In this document: positions 45,309 to 55,855 of the stretch, in pieces
How the letters are laid out: every line of letters starts with the position of its first letter
Numbering within the stretch: position 1 is the first letter of the stretch
From: Perca fluviatilis
Taxonomy: Eukaryota; Chordata; Actinopteri; Perciformes; Percidae
DNA: 64,000 nucleotides
Assembly (NCBI RefSeq): GCF_010015445.1
Contig: NC_053114.1
Location: 15,201,224 to 15,265,223 of the forward strand
Reading direction: 5' to 3'
Position numbers and translations under genes: made by a program
Notes under the pieces: model-generated
Told to the model about the DNA's origin: nothing
The model's database searches: none
Seen by the model: only the letters and a program-made list of their open reading frames with translations

Positions 45309-45523
45309 TGTAGTGTTTCGTAGTAATATCCATGATAGTGGGCAGATGTAGGTTCCTCAGTAGAAGTTTATTTTACATTTATAACCACATGGAACACAAA
45401 CCATACGACCAACAAGCGTAGCCACGTCTGACATCGTATTCACCCTGACTGTTCTAAGGCCCCGTATCCCTGCGCACGGGTGCTTAACCTTAAGTGTATC
45501 AGTGCGCGGCCCTATATACTACA
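45309..45523 (-). repeat. 5' LTR of the Ty3/Gypsy element
   Basis: 215 bp, TG...CA ended with 6-bp inverted ends TGTAGT/ACTACA. Identical to the other LTR except for A at 45370. As the 5' LTR it would carry the element's promoter; CCCTATATACTACA at the plus-strand right end reads as the LTR start on the minus strand. The GGAAT duplication follows at 45524-45528. Confidence 0.95.
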
Positions 45524-46489
45524 GGAATCTTGCTCCTTGTGAGGTCATAAGGAACAAGGTTACCTCCCCTTTCTCTGCTTTGCCCACCCAGAGGATTTGG
45601 CCCACCCATGAGAGAGAGACATCTTCAAATGAGCAAAGTGGCAGTTCGTCAAGACCACACCCCCACTCTCCACCTTGGCCCCCCCCCCCGCCCTCTCTCC
45701 TCCTCAATAGCTACAGACACAGAAATGGCACATACTAAGGAAAGCTCATTGTGGGACCGGCTCTAGTGGCTATAATTCTGCACCAAGACTGAATTTCGGG
45801 AAAGAGACTTCAGATACAGTATTAGGGGACCACTAAGGTCAATATAAAAGCATCCAAAGAGCACCATGTCATGGGACCTTTAATAAAAAATAATAATAAT
45901 AATAAAAACAGTTGGTTGAAAAGTAAAAAAAAAAAGCTTTAATTGAGAAGTGAAATAAAGAACAGCATTATTTGCTTAAAATTACTTTAAAAAGCTTTTG
46001 CCTATAAGACTGCAGTGACACTCTTGTTTATAACAGCAGGCAGTGAAAATACATTTACATCTGTTGTAATTGTGGTAGCTTGTGCTTAAAATAAGGTGTG
46101 TGTAAGTAAAGTAAAGATACAATACATCTGAGCTAAAATCTAAAGAAGTTGGGGTTCTTTTGTGCTGGTGTGTGCTTAGTGTCTCACTGTAATAAATTAT
46201 TATAAACAAAGACTCGGATCCCATTACAAAAGGACCAAAACAGGCTCAATATGTTTTCCTGAATTGTCATCATTCAAACTGAAATACATTATTCTGTTTG
46301 CAGCAGGGGCTTCCAGCAGCATAACTATATGAAAGATTTATAGTGGATCAGAGTAAAAGGAATGAAATAGGGTTATAAACATGCCTTCTATGGAGCTGAA
46401 AGCTATATGCTGTAGCTTTCTAAACTGTTGTCAAGCAACATTCTTATGTTCAGAGATTCTGCTCTTTTTTAGACTTGACAATCTACTGT

Positions 46490-47210
46490 TAGTGGTGGGA
46501 GAAGTACTCAGATCCTTTAGTACAAGTACCAATACCACAATATAAAATACTCCATTAAGTAAAAGCCCTTCTTTTAGAACTCTACTTAAGTCATAGTACA
46601 AGTAAGCAAAATGTACTTAAAGTAAAAGTACTTGTTTTGCAAGAAAACTAGCAGGTTGAGGTGGAGCTAGTTTTAATTACTTAATATGCAGTATTTTTAG
46701 TCCAGTGGTTCCCAATCTTGGGGTCGGGCCCCCCTCAAGTGTCACAAGATAAATCTGAAGGTAGAGGATTAAAGGCAGAGAAAGAAAACAAAGTTCTGCA
46801 AAACATTTATATTCATTTTTGGGACTTTAATCTTTCCTGTATTTGTGAAATATTGGATAATTTACCTTTTGAGTCTCACAGTTAAATTAAACCATCTAAA
46901 AAGTATAAAGGAGAAATTAGTCTTTGGTAAAACTGCTAACAACTCATATATCTGAAATGTCACAAGGGGCCCCAATTAGACATTGGTTTTATATGAAAGG
47001 TCACATGTTAGAAAGGCTGGGAACCACTGGTTTAATCTAACAATTAACTGTATTTTATAAGGTTATTATGTTGTTGTTTTTCAAAGCTTAAACTGAAAGT
47101 AAGGAGAAGTCAAATGCATATAGAGAAGTACAATGTATAACATTTCTCTCTGAAATGTAGTGGAGTAGAAGTAGAAATTAGAGTTAATGAGTTAAGGACT
47201 TTCCACAGTG
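46490..47210. mobile_element. AAGTAC-family element, interrupted
   Basis: Left end TAGTGGTGGGAGAAGTACTC, followed by AAGTAAAAG-type repeats; the right part has GAAATGTAGTGGAGTAGAAG and ends at ACTTTCCAC. It is split by a 327-bp element at 46703-47029. The right terminus runs directly into an inverted copy of its last 40 bases. Confidence 0.65.
46703..47029. mobile_element. hAT-like MITE, CAGTGGTTCCCAA family
   Basis: 327 bp, inverted ends CAGTGGTTCCCAATC and (reversed) CAGTGGTTCCCAGCC. The 8-bp flanks TTTTAGTC and GTTTAATC match at 6 of 8, consistent with an aged hAT-type duplication. Confidence 0.75.
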
Positions 47211-47250
47211 GTGGAAAGTACTTAACTCATTAACTCTAATTTCTACTTCT
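47167..47250. repeat. 84-bp near-perfect palindrome
   Basis: Arms 47167-47206 and 47211-47250 are 40 nt each and pair with a single mismatch (G at 47197 against A at 47220), separated by only AGTG. The inner parts are two head-to-head copies of GTGGAAAGT, the terminus of the AAGTAC family. Confidence 0.9.
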
Positions 47251-49480
47251 GCACTGTATGACATGCCTATATATAAACCGTCACACAATTCTCTTTGTAT
47301 CTTACAGTAAATGCAGCCTGCTTTCATCCCTGAAATCCTCATCCTGATCATGTAGTCACAGACAGAGCGATAGCAAGAAAGATAATTTTTTAAGACCTTT
47401 TCTCATCAACAGATAACACTAAGCATGTAAAACCAGGAAATCTGTAGTTTTTTTTTTCTTGCTACTGCTTCACTGTGCAAGCCTATGGGATACAGATACT
47501 GACATGTGTAATGGTGTATATTATCATTATTATTATTATCATGTTCTTCTTGTGTTGGGTTTCTTCTTCAAATGGGCATGCTCCGCCTCTTCTTCTCCGT
47601 TTTTGGTGAATTTCTGTAGAAGGAACAGTGCCATCTATAGGCCTGGAATATGAAGTAGCGTGTTGAGTCATTTACAAATGGATCCATTTGGACGCTAATA
47701 TTCTTGAAACTATGCCAGGGAAGACGGGGGGAAAAAAGATTTTTTTGGTACGTGTGGACGTGGTGAATGAGCCACAGCTGGTCTGTATCTAGCTGACACC
47801 TTCAGGGAGGAACAAAAGCCTGCAGGACACCGACTCACAACGGCCAGCATAGAGCTCCTCTGGGTTAAGCTTTTCTTGAAGTATTTCCATGCAGCTTATT
47901 TTATTGCAATAGAGTCGTTCATAGCACAGAAAACAGTGTTGCAATTAGTAACTAGATAGTTGGGCTTTATGTTGTGGATATTTACTCTACATTTAAGTAG
48001 ACGTTAATGTATCTGAATAGCACCAGCTTTTATTGGCCACTTAAGACTAAATGGACAATGCACACATTATGAAAATGTATACTCTCCCTTGCATGTAACT
48101 GTTATTTATGTTATGACTTGTTGGGCCAGCAGTGCTGATATGCCTGTTAAGCAGAGATTGATGTGTTAGCAGGGCCTCTGGATGAGAACTATAATCAAAG
48201 TCCAGGCACAGGGATTGATTACTTTGTGCGGATCCATGCTGTGATTTCCACGCAGTGTGAAAGCTACAAAGGCTTTTTGTGTGTTGACTGGTGAAGCAGT
48301 CATGTCAGGCACACAGTCCATTAGCGCCTCCATAATCAATACCTTTTGGGATCTTTCCTGCCTTGAGTGTATATGGAGTGAATCACTTGATTCGGCGATA
48401 GCCATGTTCTCTCTTTATGTGGTGGGTCTAATCATTTTTAGAGGCTCTATATCTCAGACCCATGTAAGAGGTGCTCAGTAAACAATCTGCTTCCATTTCC
48501 ACCACAGTGATCTCACCCGTCTGACTAATTTGTAGGGATATTAGGTCACAGAACCTCCACCCTTTGACTTCCACTAATATTGACTGTCTGGACTTACTGG
48601 TGTGAAACATCACTTTAATCACCCATAACACTGAAAATTGAATTTCTGGAGAAATTCAGTGTCCTCTAATGGCTCTTTTTAAAATTGAGAGGTATTGGAT
48701 TCTGTTCCAAAATGTGGTTTAATGTAGCATAAAGACTGGAAAAAGGCAGAAACGGCTCTGTCCAAATGTAACAAAATAAACCTGGCATCTTCTCTAAAGT
48801 TCACTATTTGACCAGGGAGAACCAGGGGAGGCTGCTATCCTGAGGCCTCCCCTGGTTGTCTGGCAACCCTAGTGTGATGGCAGAACTCCAGTAAGTTTCT
48901 GTTGCTATGGAGTGGAATTTAGTTGTTGCAAATTGTTGCAGAGTTCATCCAAAGTTTACAGAAAAACCTGGAACTGAAGTGATTTGAAAAGGCTGAATAT
49001 TTGTTGAATTTTAGCTTTTGCTTGCTGTTAGCAGTGGAAACACCCAAATGTCTGACTTTTCTCCTTAAAGTGCTCGTATTATGCTCATTTTCAGGTTCAT
49101 AATTGTATTTAGAGGTTGTACCAAAATAGGTTTATGTGGTTTATTTTTCAAAAATCACTATATTTTTGTTGTACTGCACATTACTACAGCTCCTCTTTTC
49201 ACCCTGTGTGTTGAGCTCTCTGTTTTAGCTACAGAGTGAGACATCTCACTTCTGTTCCATCTTTGTTGGGAGTCGCACATGCGCAGTACCTAGGAAAGCA
49301 CTGCTAGCTAGTCAGTGCACTAACGGAATCGCACGGTTTGAGACAAGCTAGCAGAGTATGAGGGCGTGCCATGCTAACAGCTAGGCGAGCATAATAACGT
49401 GTGTTACAAAGTCACGCACGTTTGTCACAGAAGTAAAGGCTGGACTACAACAGAGCTGTTTGGAGCAGTTTGTGAACAAT

Positions 49481-50901
49481 GGGCCTCATTCACCAATATC
49501 TTCCTAAGTTTTCTCTTAAATATGTTCTTAAGAAGGTTCCTAAGAAAAGTCTACGTCAGATTCATGACGTGTTCTTAAACAGCAGAATTGTTCGCATCTG
49601 TGTTCTTAGGATTGATGAATCCCACATCTTCGTAACTGAAAGCGCGTGCCAGTTGTTCCTAATTAGCATAAGAAAACGCCCCGCAAATTCCCATATAAGG
49701 ACATGACACTTCCTGTGCACCTCCTGGGAGACAGGTTTTCGGAGATTGTCGGAGCCGCGGTGGAGGAAGTACTGAATCTCAGTACTTAAATTAAAGTACA
49801 AATAACCAGAGACATATTTACTTTAGTAAAAGTAGAAGATGTCCACTACCACAAACAGGGCCTGGCTTTTAAAAAAAGTTCCTATCCTAACCAGCATAAA
49901 ACGGAAATGTGTTGTTAGAATCGGAATGCGGTTGGTTTTATTCATGGATGTATTTTATTTTCTTTAACCATGCAAGTAAGCAAATAAAGTGTGTGAAGCA
50001 GCGCAAATGGGGAGATGTGAAGAGGTCCAGCCAAATAAATAAGATATGAACGCGTCTTACGCAGCCTGGCGGAGGAGTAAACGACGCTGTGGAGAGAAAT
50101 AGATATAGAACTTTGATTTAAAAACGGGAATAATAAAAACAAACGTTTTCATTTTCACTTTTACCGGGGGCTGTATTACCGAGGGTCAGCGGCGCTGCGC
50201 CCGGGCTCTGGAGCACCGGAGCCGGCTTGGATCAGCGGTGCCCCATACAGTATCTACGGCAACCACACTTTACTGGTGAGACAAACGTGTGACGGTCAGG
50301 GAGACGTTTTGGCAGGGGGGAAACTGATGAGAAAATGTAACGGAACATTGTAGAAATGTAGTGGAGTAGAAAGTATAGATAATTGCTGCAAAATGTAACA
50401 AAGTAAAAGTCAAAAGTAGGCTATGCACTATTGAGTCTACTTTAGTAAAGTACAGATACGTGAAAAATTTACTTAAGTACAGTTAGGACGAATTTGTACT
50501 TTGTTACATTCTACCACTGCATTTTGGCCCTATAAATAGCGATCAATCACCAAATAACGCAAGATTTAATCAGTTTAATTGCTGATGTAAATTGCAGTGT
50601 TAGTGTTTTTTTTGCATACTATGATATTTTTTTCAACAAATGATCAGAAATAAATTACAGTACAATACTATCATTGTAAACGACTGTAGAATTAAATAAA
50701 ATGCAGTAAGCAATCATTTGGAGCAAATTGTCATCACACAATTGTGCGTAAGAGTGCTTTTCAGTGTTCGTAGATTTTGTTCTTAGCCAAGAACAAATCC
50801 AAGTTAAGAAAACATTAGTGAATGCCAGAATCTTCGTAAAAAGTTCGTAAGAAGGGTTTAAGAACACATTTCTTCGTAAGAACGGTTGGTGAATGAGGCC
50901 C
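49481..50901. mobile_element. Harbinger-like TIR element
   Basis: 1,421 bp with a perfect 16-bp inverted end GGGCCTCATTCACCAA and a 3-bp duplication AAT (49478-49480, 50902-50904). The uninterrupted homologue at about 12770-12790 reads TTTGTGAACAGTGTTTTCT, which confirms both boundaries. A 3-bp duplication and GGGC-type ends fit PIF/Harbinger. Subterminal text repeats GTTCTTAAG and TTCGTAAG. No transposase is seen, and it hosts another element at 49758-50519. Confidence 0.8.
49758..50519. mobile_element. AAGTAC-family element nested in the Harbinger-like element
   Basis: 762 bp from CGGTGGAGGAAGTACTG to TTACATTCTACCACTG, with AAGTAC/TACTTAAG repeats at both ends. No target duplication is recognisable, so the outer limits are approximate. 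Confidence 0.6.
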
Positions 50902-51468
50902 AATGTTTTCTCTGGAAGATGGTAACTGCCTTTGCGGTGGACTTTTTGACACTTTTTGAACCCATAACATGCACCAAAAAAGATATATAACACAATAAAT
51001 TAAAGGGGGAAAAGCCAAAAAGCATAATATGAGCACTTTAAGTTGACAGGTGTTTATGTTTCTGAGTTTTCAATCAAAGAACCATATATTTTTGTTACTG
51101 CAGTTGCTAATCCTCTGTGCTTTAAGCGGGAGAGTTTCATGTCTCTCTGAGTCTTGAAAGATTGCCTACATTGTTTATGCAGAAAATTAACTGGACTTTT
51201 CCTTTCAGACTTTTCCTTAAAGTCAATATCATCCCAAATGGGAAACTTGATCTGCAGTCAGGAGTGCAAGATAAAAAAAGTGCATACAAACAACGTACCA
51301 ATAAACAAAAAGACAACAATACAAAGACATGTACAAAAATGTTTCCTGTGCATAATATATACACCACAATTTTACAAAACACCACAACATCATTTACTAG
51401 AACATCCTTTTGCAATTCTATTGTAACCTTGGCAGAACATACAGTGGTGGATTTATTACTTGTAGTAA

Positions 51469-52093
51469 CAACCCGTTCTCACTCCAAATTCGTAAAATAC
51501 GGACGCTTGGGCAGTGGCTGTCAGCGTCAGATACGATGCTAAAAGCACCCTTCAGCGTGTGTGTAGAACGCACCGGGTAGCTACACGGCGCTTGAAGATG
51601 ACGTAGCATTAAGAGCGACAACGGTAACGAGTAGTATGAAAGCCTGAAAATCCGCATAGGGAGGTTGATCGGGGTGGTGGATGGGTCAAACAACACAGGA
51701 CTTTCACCCGGGGATCGTGTCCCACGTGTCACGTTTCCTAAACCCAACTGTCGCTTTCTTCTTTTCCTAAACTGAACTGTCCCGTTCTTCTTTTCCTGAA
51801 CCCAACTGTACCGTTCTTCTTTTCCTGAACCCAACTGTCCCGTTCTTCTTTTCCTAAACCCAACTGTCCCGTTCTTGTCCCACGTGTCATGGAAATGTAA
51901 CTTTTTATAAGCCCACCCACAACCTTTTCCTTAACCTAACTGCCTCAAAAGTGACGCCAATAGTCCCGACCGAGCGTGTTTAGATAAAGCGCGTTTAGAT
52001 ATGACGCTAAAGGAGACTATTAGCGCCAATAATAACGCCAAAGGCACCTGACCAAGCTTCTGTATTTTATGCGATGGGAGTGAGAATGTGTTG
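51469..52093. mobile_element. TIR element, CAACNCNTTCTCACTCC family
   Basis: 625 bp with ends CAACCCGTTCTCACTCC and (reversed) CAACACATTCTCACTCC, flanked by the direct repeat GTAGTAA (51462-51468, 52094-52100). It carries a minisatellite and a CACGTGTCA motif on both sides of it. No coding potential. Confidence 0.75.
51738..51880. repeat. Minisatellite of about 29-30 bp units
   Basis: Roughly five units of TTCTTCTTTTCCTAAACCC plus AACTGTCCCG, with small differences, inside the TIR element at 51469-52093. Serine/lysine-rich minus-strand frames here are repeat translations. Confidence 0.85.
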
Positions 52094-52100
52094 GTAGTAA

Positions 52101-55100
52101 ATAGGTTTTCAAGGCCCTTTTTAAAAGCTCCTTTCTTGATTGTTTCCACTAATATTGCGACCCATATTCTTTTTGAGTAACTTTTGCCAAAGCCTGCTGC
52201 AATACTGGAGCTCACACAAGAAGCATACTGGCTATGTTGGAATGAAGTTTTAAATTCATATTAAAAGCTTAAAATGTCTTTGAAGTCATCCAGATCACAG
52301 AATTACATTTTCAAAAGCATATTTTAACTGTAAACCACTAACTGATGTTTTGTTGCTACAAATAACATGACACATACACAAAGCAATCTTTCTTTTTCCA
52401 GCACAGAGCGCAACAGTAATTCCTCAAATATCTCAAAGTGACACTGCAATACTCTGCGTCCCTCATCAGCTATCAACATGCTAATTAGCCTTGAAATTTG
52501 AAGGGAGAGGAGTCTTTTTTTTTTTTAAATCTCCATGAAGCAGACTTATAATTTGCCTGGTCTCATTACTGTATGTTGACACAGAACAAAAATGGGTCTG
52601 GTCACTGTGGGGAAAATGTCACGGATCTTGCTAATGATCGACACCAAGACTCATTCCCACAGAGCCCATAATTGCTCACTCCTGCTGTGCCATTATTCTA
52701 ATGATAAATTGTATTTTTTCCCCACGCCGAATGATTTTTTTCTTTTAAATGCTGCGCAGTGTTGGTGTTTGATGGTGTTAGCTTGTTTGTTTATCAAAAT
52801 ACTTATCAATCTTTTAAGGAGCTTGGGTTTACGCTTTATCAGGGATGCCTGGTTTGAAATTGGAGCAAAATGTGTGTAGATCAGAGCAGAAAAATGTTTG
52901 ATGTCAAACACTTCCTATCTCCTGATTTGCATATTCGTGAGTGTATATAAATATATCCTTTCCAAATCAGCCAAGTGTCAGACCCTACCAAAAGCATCAT
53001 GGCTCATTTAGAAATTTCTAATTTTTACTTATACTTTTTTCTTTGTTGCTTGTCTGCTATCCACAGTTTTATTTATTAGTGATAATACATTATAATAAAC
53101 AAAAGAAGGACAATTTGGGGCACCATTTATGATCCTTAATTGTGGTAAACTGTTGGTAACCACATTGTATTTGTACATTTTTGATCAATTTGCAAGCTGA
53201 ATAGTGTGTCCACATTTCTACTGCCGATTTTAGCTTATATCAATAATGGTATAAAAACCAGCACATAAAATTTAAATGCAATTTTGACTTGGAAAGAGAG
53301 TGTAGATGATTTAAAATGCAATTATACAAGAAAAATAAAAACAATAAATCATTGCCATGAAGGACTTTACATCACCAGTACTTTTAAAGCCCTCGTGATA
53401 AATAATAGCCAATAGGACTTCTCCAGTACCATATCTACTATATGGCGTGCCGTCCGCCAAACCCCTTCATAAGATCCAAACTATCCTTTATAACTGAATA
53501 AAATAAACAGCAATGTCTGTGGCCAGTGCCCCACTCCCGTATGGCCCATAAGCCAAAATATAATTTTCACCTTTAATAGAAAGATTAAATAATTTTTCTT
53601 TAAAAATGCAGTAGCTATGTAGCATTATGTTGCCATAGCTGTGTTCTCATTGATTTTCATCAAGTTAGTAAACATGTCTCTGGATTGCAACGTGTGGGAA
53701 ATGTCAGGTTTGTTGCCACTGACACAGAATTCAGCTTGTAGCTTATTAGCAGCTGTGTCCTTCAAGTAACATAACCGGGGAAGTACGGGTGGGGAAAAAA
53801 ATAGATACAGGATAGTATCGCAATATTTTCCATGGCAATACTGTATCAATGCAGACGCCAAGTATCGATCTATTATTATATTTGTGTTGGTCAGTTTGTC
53901 TGCTTGACAATCCCATGTTGCAGCAATAAAATCTAAGTGAGATGAACAAACAGAGATAACATCTTTTTAGATAAAACAGATGTTGACTGTTTTCTGTTTC
54001 CTTTTGGGGACATTATTTGAAATTGGGAAAAAAAAAGGTAATGATATATCACAGAATATTCCAATATGTTTAAAATCACAATAATATCATATCGTGACAT
54101 TTATAGTAGTATAGTATAATATATTACAAACATATATAAATCATTCCAATGGTGGTGATATCAGCTTCCAGGCTTCTTTAACACAATTTCACAAAGAAAA
54201 AGCATTGTGGCAACAAGTGCAGTGAGAAATAGTGAGATATTGTCAATGTCCCTTTATCGCCTGCAAAATAGCTGCTGCAGTTGTATGGACATGTACAAGT
54301 TGTTTATGTCATGGAGGTTATATTGCTAAATGTATTATGCATTGTTTGCCTGGATTAAACTGCCTGTGTGTGATATTATAGGTGTACTGACGTTGACTTT
54401 GGTGTCTCGGTGTAGACTTGTCCTTGAATAAAGGTGGAATTTCCACAATTAATCAATTGTTTGCAGTGAAGTAACCTCCAGGTTTTTTTTTCTCATTTTT
54501 GATTTTTTTTTTTTGCCTGTGCTAGTGTTGCCTTTACTTCATTATTAACATGTATAACAATTTCTGAACAAGCCGGAGAGGAATTTAGTCATGCCCATCA
54601 ATTTTGATGGCAAATTGAAATGGCTGCAGCTATGCTAATTAATGTTATTTCTATGGGTTTGTCAATGAACCACAAAGGAAAGCTCTTGGCTGTTAACATT
54701 CCTGTGTGTACTATTCAAACTTGGTCAAAGGTGGTTTCTCTCATCGTTTTGATGTTTGAAAGGACAGAGTGTATTTTTTTTCCCGGTGGTGCGTCTTTCT
54801 CTAAATAAACGACTTGACATCACATCATTTTGAGACAGGCAGTTAACAGCTAGCTCTGTAACTGTTGAGTGTAAACTTCCAGCTGGTGGATAGCGGTCAG
54901 AAGTCTGAATGTCCCAGTTAAACTTACAACCATATCATATCATTGTTTAAAGCTTAATAATCTTAACCATCAGGACAATTGGCTTCAAATCTGCAAATCC
55001 TGTCAGTCTGTGAAGCTAACATTAGCATTAGCTGCTAAAATGAGCTGTCATCATATTGTAAGCAGTCAGTTGGATATAAAAACCTTTCCATGTTCACCTT

Positions 55101-55475
55101 GTGCATTGTATAGCAACACATCTAACAACCCAAAATACATTGTAGAAACTGTGCCAACATACTGTAATTACTCATGTTGCTTATTCAGTCTGCTTCTGTT
55201 AATCAAAAACAAACCTCAAATGTAAAATGAAGAGATTTTCCACAGTAAAGCTCACCCAGACAGCAGCTGTTCACAATAGAATCACCAGCCGTATCAATCA
55301 GTGATAGAGAGAAACAGAAACTAATGCTATATGAGATATGTCAAAGCTTTATGAAAGTTAGTGATGTTATTTGTCATGCAAACAACAACAATGTAACATG
55401 GCATCAATACACCAACTCAGCCTTGTGTTTTAAAGTCAGGGATAACATCAAAAACCATCCTGGCAAATAACTCAC
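52101..55475. other. Intronic sequence up to the tetraspanin exon
   Basis: Apart from the repeat at 53785-54125, nothing definable. 52470-52900 is higher-complexity sequence with several homeobox-like TAAT motifs and no coding signal. Confidence 0.5.
53785..54125. repeat. ATATCG/CGATA-rich dispersed repeat
   Basis: GGGTGGGGAAAAAAATAGATACAG, AGTATCGCAATATTTTCC and AAGTATCGATC at the left and AATAATATCATATCGTGAC at the right match the general form of a common fish repeat. Ends are not precisely defined. Confidence 0.5.
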
Positions 55476-55667
55476 CGTCAGCAGCAAAGGACGGCTCTCT
55501 TTGACAGCTCCCACACAGCCCAAACAGCCGATCACCATGATGATGGTCCCCACTGCGATGAGCAGGTTGGCTGCCGACAAGGAGGGAAGGGATGATGATA
55601 GGGTGGCAAAGTTTCCCTGGGTCACGGAGAGCCAGACTCCCACCCCCAGTATGCCACATCCTCCCAA
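55476..55667 (-). CDS. tspan4: Tetraspanin exon encoding end of TM1, small loop and TM2
   Basis: This 192-bp exon encodes 64 residues in phase 0. It starts LGGCGILGVGVWLSVTQGNF (end of TM1 and entry to the small extracellular loop). The middle is SLPSLSAANLLI, then TM2 with the GCLGCVGA motif, and it ends KESRPLLLT at the start of TM3. The acceptor is TTTCCTCTGCAG and the donor is GTGAGT, both intact on the minus strand. LGGCG, TQG and ATLSSS resemble TSPAN4, while WLSV and QGNF also occur in TSPAN9; I place it in that pair and lean to TSPAN4. Two differences stand out from the usual GFLGCLGAIKENK segment: a cysteine in TM2 and KESRP in the cytosolic turn. The upstream exon carrying the start codon was not found up to 64000. 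Confidence 0.85.
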
Positions 55668-55855
55668 CTGCAGAGGAAACACAAAGAGGCGTAAGGCTGT
55701 CCGTATGCCAATAACACAATCACACCCATCCTAAACAGAAACACAGTCAAACATGGTGGTGCAAACAAGAGGGGACACCAAAAAGTCTGAACAGCAGCAA
55801 CAACTGGATCATCAGAGGCAGCAGAGCAAAGCAACCCAAACAACAAAAAGTTTAA

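Larger units (their letters stand above)
40579..45523 (-). mobile_element. Full-length Ty3/Gypsy LTR retrotransposon (mag-like)
   Basis: A 4,945-bp element with 215-bp LTRs at both ends (TGTAGT...ACTACA), flanked by a 5-bp target duplication GGAAT at 40574-40578 and 45524-45528. It reads on the minus strand: 5' LTR, primer-binding site, gag, two CCHC-type zinc knuckles, protease, reverse transcriptase, RNase H, integrase, polypurine tract, 3' LTR. The PR-RT-RH-IN order and the 5-bp duplication define Ty3/Gypsy. The paired knuckles and the YRRNRRHL-type C terminus suggest the mag-like group. No envelope gene or chromodomain is seen. The LTRs differ at one base (G at 40640, A at 45370), so insertion is recent. 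It lies inside an older MITE and in the tetraspanin intron, in the same orientation as the gene. Frame breaks before pol suggest this copy is no longer autonomous. Confidence 0.95.
40405..45879. mobile_element. TTAA-type MITE (AGGTCCCATG family), split by the Ty3/Gypsy element
   Basis: Third copy of the AGGTCCCATGGCATG family. Its left part (40405-40578) and right part (45524-45879) rejoin across the GGAAT duplication to give a normal-length copy. The right flank is TTAA; the left flank is ATAA, one change from TTAA. It is therefore older than the Gypsy insertion. Confidence 0.85.
45884..49064. other. Intronic sequence around the AAGTAC element
   Basis: Outside 46490-47250, only a 12-bp hairpin (ACCAGGGGAGGC / GCCTCCCCTGGT, 48821-48856) was noted. 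Confidence 0.5.
49069..51037 (+). mobile_element. TTAA-flanked MITE (subtype B) with nested insertions
   Basis: TTAA at 49065-49068 and 51038-51041; ends AGTGCTCGTATTATG and CATAATATGAGCACT. The core sequence 49069-49480 plus 50902-51037 is one subtype B copy, split by a 1,421-bp TIR element at 49481-50901. Confidence 0.9.
33994..55475 (-). other. Intron of the tetraspanin gene (21,482 bp)
   Basis: The interval between the two tetraspanin exons is bounded by GTGAGT at the right end and CATCCACAG at the left end, read on the minus strand. It contains the integrase-fragment foldback element, an L2-like LINE fragment, the Ty3/Gypsy element, hAT-like and Harbinger-like elements and several TTAA-flanked MITEs. 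No additional tetraspanin coding exon is expected here, because the two exons join in frame at the normal family junction. The intron assignment is inference from family exon structure. Confidence 0.75.

Noticed and set aside
51418..51834. 138-codon minus-strand frame
   Set aside because: Composite of a TIR element and its minisatellite; no plausible protein features.
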